From Siphonodentalium dalli (lineage: Eukaryota; Mollusca; Scaphopoda; Gadilida; Siphonodentaliidae), in assembly GCA_032622095.1 (NCBI GenBank), contig CP136069.1:81490958-81554957 (forward strand): DNA of 64,000 nucleotides, written 5' to 3'. Each line of letters begins with the position of its first letter. The stretch's first letter is position 1. Under the pieces are notes generated by a model that was not told where the DNA came from, searched no databases, and saw nothing but the letters and a program-made list of their open reading frames with translations. This document shows positions 56,369 through 64,000 of the stretch, one piece after another. The translations under genes and the position numbers were made by a program.

Positions 56369-56490
56369 AAAGGCCCACTTAATTTTCGAGTCATTAATTT
56401 TTGTTATAGTATATACAGTTTTAATAACAATTTATGCCATAAAATTTGAATAAATTACTATAATTCATCACCATTTGAAACGCAGAATCC
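56369..56490. mobile_element. MITE R5, truncated copy
   Basis: 'ttaaaggcccacttaatttt' through 'ataattcatcaccatttgaa', then stops. Confidence 0.65.
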
Positions 56491-56579
56491 TTCTATCTCC
56501 TAGTTTGAAACACCTTTTAAATACCGCGACAAGTCGTGCGTCGTATATCTAGCAATTAGCAACTAACATGTCCTCTTCG

Positions 56580-57150
56580 GCTTTCCATAGATTTCAACGT
56601 AATTTGATACTTATGGGTATTTGTGTCCGGGAAGTGTTTTGGACGGGTCAAATCGTGAGCCCGACCTGATCTTGACCTTTAAAACTGTCAATGCAAGGTC
56701 AATTTGGGTAAAACGGACAAATTTCGGCGAAATTTGATACCTAGGGATACTTTTGAACGGGTCAAATCGTGACATCGGCGTGACCTTGACCTTCAATGTG
56801 GTCAATCAAAGGTCAAATCGGGTAAAATGGATGGATTTCGACGAAATTTGATACCTATGGGTAATTTTGTCGGGGGAGTGTTTTGGACGGGTCAAATCAT
56901 GACTCCGACCTTACCTTGACCTTCAAAATTGTTAATTAAAGGTCAAGTGGGGTAAAACGGACGGATTTCGACGAAATTTTATACCTAGTGGTACTTTTCT
57001 CCGGGTGGGAGTGTTTTGGACGGGTCAAATCATGACCCTGACCTGACCTTGACTTTCGAAATAGTCAATTGAAGGTCAAATCGCGCCTTTCGCCGGAAAT
57101 CAGATGGGAAACATCCCGGACGAAGTCGGGCCCATCAGCTTGTGTAATAA
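56580..57150 (-). repeat. Tandem-cored element, about 115-135-bp units
   Basis: GACGGGTCAAATC recurs at about 56642, 56758, 56886 and 57019, with 'gaccttgacctt', 'ggtaaaacggacggatttcg' and 'tgatacctatgggta'. On the minus strand it begins 'agctgatgggcccgacttcg' (57140), the same head as the 47492 element. Confidence 0.75.
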
Positions 57151-57374
57151 AGAAGACAGTTTGAAGAAAGTAATGTATAACACGAGAAACGGGAAAACTT
57201 GAAATATAGAAGTATGCAAATTTCCCACATAAAATTTGAAAGCTAGTTTATAGAATAATTGTATTATAATTTATATTTATGGCTAATAATATGATCTTGG
57301 TGGCGTTACCATTTCTGACTATGGTTTTCTTGTTATACACTGTGTTTGTGTAAAACCTGAACAGCACGTAATTG

Positions 57375-57960
57375 TGTAGCAAGTTTTAAAGCTATTGCCA
57401 TATTTTAATATGGTAGCTTTTACGAGGTTTGTGTCTCAAATAGAACCTATCTCATCTACTAACTATAATAGACTCACATATTCACTCATATTCAATGTTG
57501 AACAAATTCCACCGCACATATAATTATGTCATGTGTCATTTCTACACAATTTTGTTTAAGATAAAATATAACACATTTTGTGTAGAATTTATACACATTT
57601 GTTCTAAGAGTGAACAATGAAGCAGCCCCAGTTGCAGAGAATCCGAGCGCATATCATGGTTAGCATAGATTTGAACAGCGTATAACCAGTCATACGCAGA
57701 TTAACTTGAAACCTATATATACACTCTTAGAATAAACGTGTATAAATTCTACACAATATGTTTTAAATTTGATCTCAAACAAACTTGTGTGGAAATGACA
57801 CAAGTCCTGGCATATGTGTAAGTGGAATTCCCCCATTGAATATGAATGAATATGTGTGTGTATCATAGTTATTAAATGAGATGTGTTATATTGGAGACAC
57901 ACAACTCGCACCGCTACCACAGAACAAAAATTGGCAGCAGTTTTAATTTGTTACGCTCTA
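57375..57960. repeat. Two facing R6 copies
   Basis: 57375-57622 and 57715-57960 are in opposite orientation ('gagtctatt..' / 'acacatttgttctaagagtg' against 'acactcttagaataaacgtg'). They enclose about 90 bp. Confidence 0.65.
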
Positions 57961-58539
57961 TACTATGGCCGTTCCAATGGGGCGATGGCGATATCTGGCA
58001 GAACACTATATGCCGTGACAATGGGGCGATGGGAATATATGGCAGCACACATTTCGGGTTTCACGCGATGCGAGTTATTTTAGAAAATTGTAGTAAGGCT
58101 AATCTGGCCGTGTCAATGGAGCTATAGTGATGGGGATATATCGCAGGACAACACAATTCGGGTTTTGTGGATGCATCTTCGCGGATGTCTCATTTTTGCA
58201 GTATGTGTAACTTTTATGACCGCGTTAATTGCTTTCGATGTTCAGATATGAACTCTTGAAGATTTTATTGCGGGAACACAATAATGTAACAGCTAGTTTT
58301 GCTGATGACGATTTTCTCATGCAATTAGACTGTAGAATAATGGTCGTATTTCGAAGTATCGGGCGTGTATTTAATCCGATTAGTAGATTTTGTGTACGAA
58401 TTTAGAGACGTTCTGGTGTGGTGAATGAGAACCCTGCAGTAATAAGCCGTAGTTTTTGTAATAATTTGAAGGATTAGTCGTTTTAACGGAATTCCGATGG
58501 GGTGCATTCATGAAACCAATATATTTTATATTTTAATTT

Positions 58540-58770
58540 ATATATGTGCCTAATAATATGATCTTGAGGGCGTTATCATTTCTGAGTATGGTTTTCTTGT
58601 TATACACTGTGTTTGTGTCAAAACTGAACAGCACATAATTGTGAAGCACATAGTTTTAAAGCTGACTACGACACGTATGTCATGTGTCATTTCTACACAA
58701 TTTTGTTTTAAGATAAAATTTCAAACATATTGTGTAGAATTAATACACATTTGTTCTAAGAGTGTAGCCG
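58540..58770. repeat. R6 copy
   Basis: 'taataatatgatcttgaggg' and 'acacatttgttctaagagtg', matching 57270-57622. Confidence 0.6.
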
Positions 58771-60164
58771 CTGTTAGTAAACTGAGCAGTCCACCGTGAG
58801 TGTAGATACTTTATTAATGGATTGACGACAAGCCAAACACTCTTACCACAGCTACTGAGCCCCCATCTAGGTTACACTGGTGTATATAAGGTTCGGAGTG
58901 ACATCTAGCGGATGCGGATTCTATCATATAGGAGAGAATAAAATAGACACTGGGCCCTGATTGGTCAATATAGCCTTGTGTTCTTTTTGCATAAAAAATC
59001 ATCACACCTCTTCCCTATGATTTCCCATAGTATAGGTAAAATAGCCATTGGCACAGGAATTAACCCTTTGTAGTGATTTTTTTGGTGTGGACTAAAATAT
59101 GACAGTATTTTTTATGCGGTTCTGACACTAGTAACGAAAACACAATTTAAAGACGAATTCCCTGCTGGAAGGACATGAATTTTTTGGGTAAAAAGTTTCC
59201 CCAAATGTCAATTTTTCAGATTTCAAGGAAATTTTTGACCTAAAATTTATATTGCCAACAGTATACGCTAAAACGTTAGCACTGGGGCCTATGGAACACA
59301 TTTACACCAGTGTAACCTAAAATCTAGCTACTAATAACGCCTTTTCGATTTGCGGTAGCGGAGCGCGTTGCGACCCCACCCGCGCCCATTCAACAATAAT
59401 TGGCGCCTTTCATTTATAGGGAGCACACGGCCGGACGTGCAGATTAGTCTTAAAATGTATTTGCACCCCACGGGATGTGCAATTTATTCTTAAAATGCAT
59501 TTGAGCTAATTTTCTTCAATCCAGGGCCGCAAACAAATGCTGAGATTTGTCCCATTTTCTTAATAACATGGACGGCAACGACAAAACGCTACGAGAGCAG
59601 AATACATCTCAGCGACGAAAATGGTTTTCTAAAATTGATTTCCAACCGTGTCTAATTTAGGAATTGAGAATGAGATGCATTATAATTCTACGATTTGTTC
59701 ACAGCGAAAGCGCATGTCAATAATAGATAACAAGACCTGAATGCAAGCAAACAAGATTTAATACTCGATAGAGAATTTGGCAGCTCATCATCGCGAGGTT
59801 CGATACACGGATCGGCTCCAAGTCCGATAATTGCTAATAACACTGTTCAATTTTAGAAAATTGCTCACAGTTTCAATTAAAGTTTCTCATAAATTCCGAA
59901 ATTACCACAAAAATCGATCAGGTGCCCACCGTGGTCTGACAGTCTATTTTATGGTCCTCCAATTTTAGGCAGCGTGTTGATTGCAATGCTTTCAACCAGG
60001 AGGCACATAATGCGTTGGCCCCCGATTTAATTGTCCCACGAAGAGATGTATGAGTTTTTCCCATGCAGTAGCACCGCGTGAAATTGCATCGCTTCAGATA
60101 TAATATCCCTGTTTGGATTATTCGTATGGCGGTAGATAGCTATACACACCAACATATTGTCCTA
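58771..60164 (-). other. Intron, no gene recognised
   Basis: Unique sequence, including a slightly GC-richer stretch near 59340-59450. No coding exon could be identified, although the missing PTB exons were searched for. Confidence 0.45.
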
Positions 60165-60440
60165 ATACCATGAATGGTGCTTCCTGAAATGTTGCGAACA
60201 CCCTGTGCCAATGATTTCTCTTATATATATGTGCGGGTCTCCTATTTTTTTGGAAGCCTCGTATATATATAAGAGAATACATTGGCCTAACACTACATAT
60301 CTTGACATTGTAAGCCAGTGCATTCTCTTATATATGCGATGCTTACTGTGCATGCATGGGAGACTCGCATATATAAGATACTACACTGCCACATGGTATG
60401 TACTGCTTCACAGCGCAGTTGCCGTCACGAACCACATGGA
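60165..60440. mobile_element. CCATGA-family double-hairpin MITE, diverged
   Basis: Hairpins at about 60207-60283 and 60313-60390 with enlarged tips. Outer 'tggtgcttcctgaaatgttg' and 'gcttcacagcgcagttgccg' match the outer parts of 20214-20476. Confidence 0.65.
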
Positions 60441-61149
60441 CGGGGGATATAAATGTGAAAAATCATAAAAGTTTGTACCACCATCGTTGCGATGGTTTAG
60501 AGATTAATTGCTAAGATTCTATATACAATAATAGTACAGGCACATTAGGTTTCACTACGGCAAAAAATAGGGGAAAGCTGAATTTTCAGGGATTACTAAT
60601 AAGATGTTTATGGACAATATGGCAAAAGTTCCCTAGAATCCGAGTTGAGCTTTTTGAGATATCCAGATTTTTCGTAACGGTGCAAATTTTGACGAAATTC
60701 CATCAGACCATACGCGAATGCAGTCATATGTAGGCTAATTTACGGACGCAATCTTCACACATACCCGTCCATCGTGGAGCAGGTGTCGCTAGATATGTCT
60801 AATTGATACTAGAGCTTACTAACTGTCGATATTCCATAATCGTGATGACATTTATTGCCGAAGAGAGCATATAAATCGCATGATGATTCAACATTTTCCA
60901 AATAAAAGAGGGCGAGTAAAGGTATTCAGACGACAATGAGCTCAAATATGAACCATTATATTAGACCAGTGGTTAATTCAGAAAAGGCAAGTGATAAGAT
61001 ATATCAAACTATCACCATCCTTAAGATTTTATAGCCGGAAACTTAACACTACCCCCTAAATTGTACGCCACGGCGTCGAGTGTCTAAAAGGCCAAACTAC
61101 CACATAATAGTCCTGGCGTTTGGCATAACAATTGTGCAAATCGAGATAA
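60441..61149 (-). other. Intron, nothing recognised
   Basis: Unique sequence with no repeat or coding signal seen. Confidence 0.45.
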
Positions 61150-62330
61150 CGTTATGAAACTTGGCACATAGGTTCCATATACAATGTTAATCATTTTCAG
61201 ATGTGTAGACATGTCCTTTCTTAGCAACGGTTGCTAGGCAACTGTCCGACATCGAAGAAATACAAATATGACTGATATTATGGCAGTTTTAACAATCTAA
61301 ACTGTCATGCAGCATTTTTATGGTGAAAATAAAATTAGTTGTTGTTAGAGTGGATCTGGCTGGAAAATTACCATATTTCTTACTTACTGGTGTGGTAACG
61401 GTTGCTAGGGACATAGCTGAAATAGAAAAATGCCGAACTGATTGATATTATGGTAGTTTTAACAAACTAATATAAATTACGTCATTATCATTTTATGGTG
61501 AAACAACTTTAATAGTTGTTGTTGTTAGTGTGGTTCGACTTAAAGGCACGCGAGGCCTTAGTTGTCGAAATATTCATATTTGTTCCAATCACCGTAAACA
61601 GAAAAACATTAAAACGCATACAGTTTCGTTCATATTTACCATGACCATCGCGTAAACAGCATGTTATCAAAAAGATTTACTATATTTTACCTAAGCAAGA
61701 ACCTGCTTGTGTTACGAAGACAACACAATGCTGCTGGCTAATCACACACAAATGGCATAAACGCTCTTTATTCGTTCCATATCAGGAATTCACCCACAAA
61801 GAACGCTCTTTATGTTTACTATCATAATATAAACAAACACCAGAAAAGTTACTTTTTATGCTTTTGTTTACATAACAATGGTCAAAAATATGACAATAAC
61901 ATACTGTTAATGCGATATTTCTTATGTGTATACGGACAAAGTATGTCTACATTTTGTTGTTCTTTCTGTTTGTGGCGGTTTTTGACGAGTGGAAATATTT
62001 TCACAGGATACCCACCGCCAAGGCCAACCGTACCTTTAAACAATTACTATATATTTCTGGTAACGGTTGCTGGGGACATACCCGAAATCGAAAAATTCAC
62101 ACATGACTGATATTATGGTAGTTTAAACAAACTAAACTATGCCATGTAACATACATATATTGAAAACAATTATTATAATTGTTATATGTGTGAACATGAC
62201 AGTAAAGTTGCTTATTTCGTTACCTAACGGGTGGTGTAATGGTTGCTATGAACATATCCACCTTTGAAAACATACCATATGTATGAGTCTCTGGTAATTT
62301 AACTGATAAAACTGTTTCATAATATGGTAA
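61150..62330. repeat. Tandem array, about 170-bp units, interrupted
   Basis: GTAACGGTTGCTAGGG-type motifs at about 61224, 61396, 62059 and 62234, each followed by 'tgactgatattatggtagtt'. The gap 61396-62059 holds an inserted element (about 61540-62040) with ends 'ttaaaggcacgcgaggcc' and 'ggccaaccgtacctttaa'. Confidence 0.7.
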
Positions 62331-62820
62331 TCGTTTCGGGCAATTTACATGATATAATTGTTTCATAATATGCCACATTATGCTTATATTGACAATAATG
62401 CACCATTAAAGGTTGTTGTGTTGTGTACTGGTGCATTCCCATGTGATTCCCATGTGGCAGATTGGTATTGAGGTTTCAATGTTCCTAGGTAGGTAACCAC
62501 CTACCATTGACCAATCTACTTAAAATTGACAGACTATTCAGTTATTTTTTATCAAAATGACATACCTGTGTGGAAGTTTATGATTGTATCTTCCATCAAT
62601 CGATTGTTGGAATACATTTTAATGAGACATGTAAAAAAGATTGACCCACATTTATGTCGATACCCCCTGACCCCCCCCCCATGCAATCCGACATTCACAC
62701 TACATTTGACAATGGAATCCATGCAGAACACTATATCATGGTGTGGTAGTATCCCCACCAGTTGCTATACGGTAGGAACTAATTGTGTGTCCTACCTATC
62801 CATGTCATAACTACATATAT
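62331..62820 (-). other. Intron, C-tract only
   Basis: Nothing recognised apart from a run of 9 C near 62672. Confidence 0.45.
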
Positions 62821-64000
62821 GTCAATACATTGGCATGGGTCATTTACATGTCTATAGGAGCTCGTACATGAGCATGGCCTACATATTTCAGACTGCGATA
62901 CCATGAGCTACCTTTAGGAACCGGTTCCCATTTCCTTTTTACATGGGCCCATTATCAACCCATAGTTACCATGGTTCACGACCTATCTATATGGAACTGC
63001 ATCAAATGGCGTGTCTTAACTGCTGTGTCCGTGTCATAGAAAGGGTCTGGACCGATGATATACTATTTAGGGCTGGTCCTATGGATTTGCTGTAGAGACC
63101 TGGGTACATGTCATGAGTTCATAAATATAGGCACCTGTGTAATTGCGCTACATGTGGTGTCCACATGGGTCCAATGCGTATGCGTGGCTGTGATTATAAC
63201 CTAGATAGTCATGTAACATGTACATCCATGGGATGGATTCATGTCTTACATATAAATGCCCGGTAATAAGGTCATAACTGTTGGATAAGGTCATAACTAA
63301 ATCAGCCTGGATACATGGGCTGTCCATGGTGGCCGTCTCAATTTCCTACTTGTATGAGCCTGGGTCCAAAGCCATAGTGGTGCGCACGGCCAATCTATAG
63401 GGACCTCCATCCCATAGGGCGTTGCATGGCGTGCATATAGAGACGTGGATCCATGCACAGGCATTTTGGTCCATGACTTACCCGTAGGGCCTGGAGTCCA
63501 TATGTCTCCTATATATGTGGATCAGTCCATTGCCTACCAGCATATATGTGAATCTATGAATTGACTAATAACGTCGATTCTGTAGCTTACATTTAGTGAC
63601 CTGTATCCAATGCATACATACTTATAGTCACCTGGGTATTAGCACTACTTAAACGTGCCTGGGTCTTTGGTGTAGATATATCACGTATAAGGGGTGGGTC
63701 CATATCCTACATATAGGCATCTGCTTATGCCTGGGTACAATGCTATATGGCATACATATATCGGCCTTGGTCCATGGTCTACACATATGGGCATGTGTCC
63801 ATGGCCAACCTACAGTGCCATGTGTGTGGGCTATAGGCGCCTCCACCCTTAACCTTCATATATGTGGCATCGGTCCAATATCTATGTATAGGTTGATCTG
63901 TCACAAAACTGTCCCATATGTTCATACCATATATATGGTCCTGAATCCATGGTGTATTAATGTATTGTGCACCGGACTTGGTCTGTGGTATCTGAGTACA
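62821..64000. repeat. Degenerate minisatellite running off the window
   Basis: Repeated 'catatatggg', 'acctgggtccatgg' and 'cctacatatag' modules every 40-60 bp, strongly diverged. Open frames inside are artefacts. Confidence 0.65.

Overview
This is AT-rich nuclear DNA from an animal. Introns, GT-AG splice sites and dense short repeats are visible. The repeats look like those of molluscs, most likely a bivalve: tandem-cored elements with GGTATACTGG/GTCCGTC and 'aaaaacatggccgccag' modules, and many foldback elements. The species call is an inference from repeat style and gene similarity; no species-diagnostic gene is present.

Two conserved host genes are clear. (1) The last exon of the mitochondrial ribosomal protein uS2m gene (MRPS2) lies on the + strand at 6038-6696, with a poly(A) signal at 6830. 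Its 5' exon(s) were not found. (2) A NOS1AP/CAPON-like adaptor gene lies on the - strand. Six exons are resolved (40028-39920, 27662-27512, 25324-25200, 23203-22988, 18924-18787, 18198-16804). All junctions keep phase and together encode 710 residues: the end of the PTB domain, the coiled coil and a long low-complexity C-terminus. The exons for the start of the PTB domain must lie beyond 64000, so everything from 40029 to the window end is probably intron.

A third, small two-exon gene (89 residues, - strand, 4508-4403 and 4274-4111, poly(A) signal at 4017-4012) sits inside a 1.39-kb transposon-like element (3856-5242). That element has inverted terminal arrays of a 16-bp repeat and an 8-bp target duplication. 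It is the best candidate for something undescribed: a gene-carrying non-autonomous DNA transposon, with a related uninserted copy of its host repeat at 37.4-38.5 kb.

The rest is mobile and repetitive DNA. 0-9 kb: degraded ORFs, tandem-cored repeats, MRPS2 and foldback MITEs. 9-28 kb: introns and 3' flank of the NOS1AP gene, carrying TTAA-flanked piggyBac-type MITEs, hAT-like 430-bp elements, a 1.5-kb tandem array and a nested double-hairpin cassette. 28-40 kb: a LINE remnant, a telomere-like tract, a 30-copy 27-bp minisatellite and more MITEs. 40-49 kb: mostly featureless intron, then a 122-bp array. 49.3-56.1 kb: a giant inverted repeat of about 6 kb. 56-64 kb: further arrays, ending in a degenerate minisatellite that runs off the window.

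There is no operon logic here. The two host genes are unrelated housekeeping and signalling genes, and the interest lies in transposon architecture and its contact with the NOS1AP gene.
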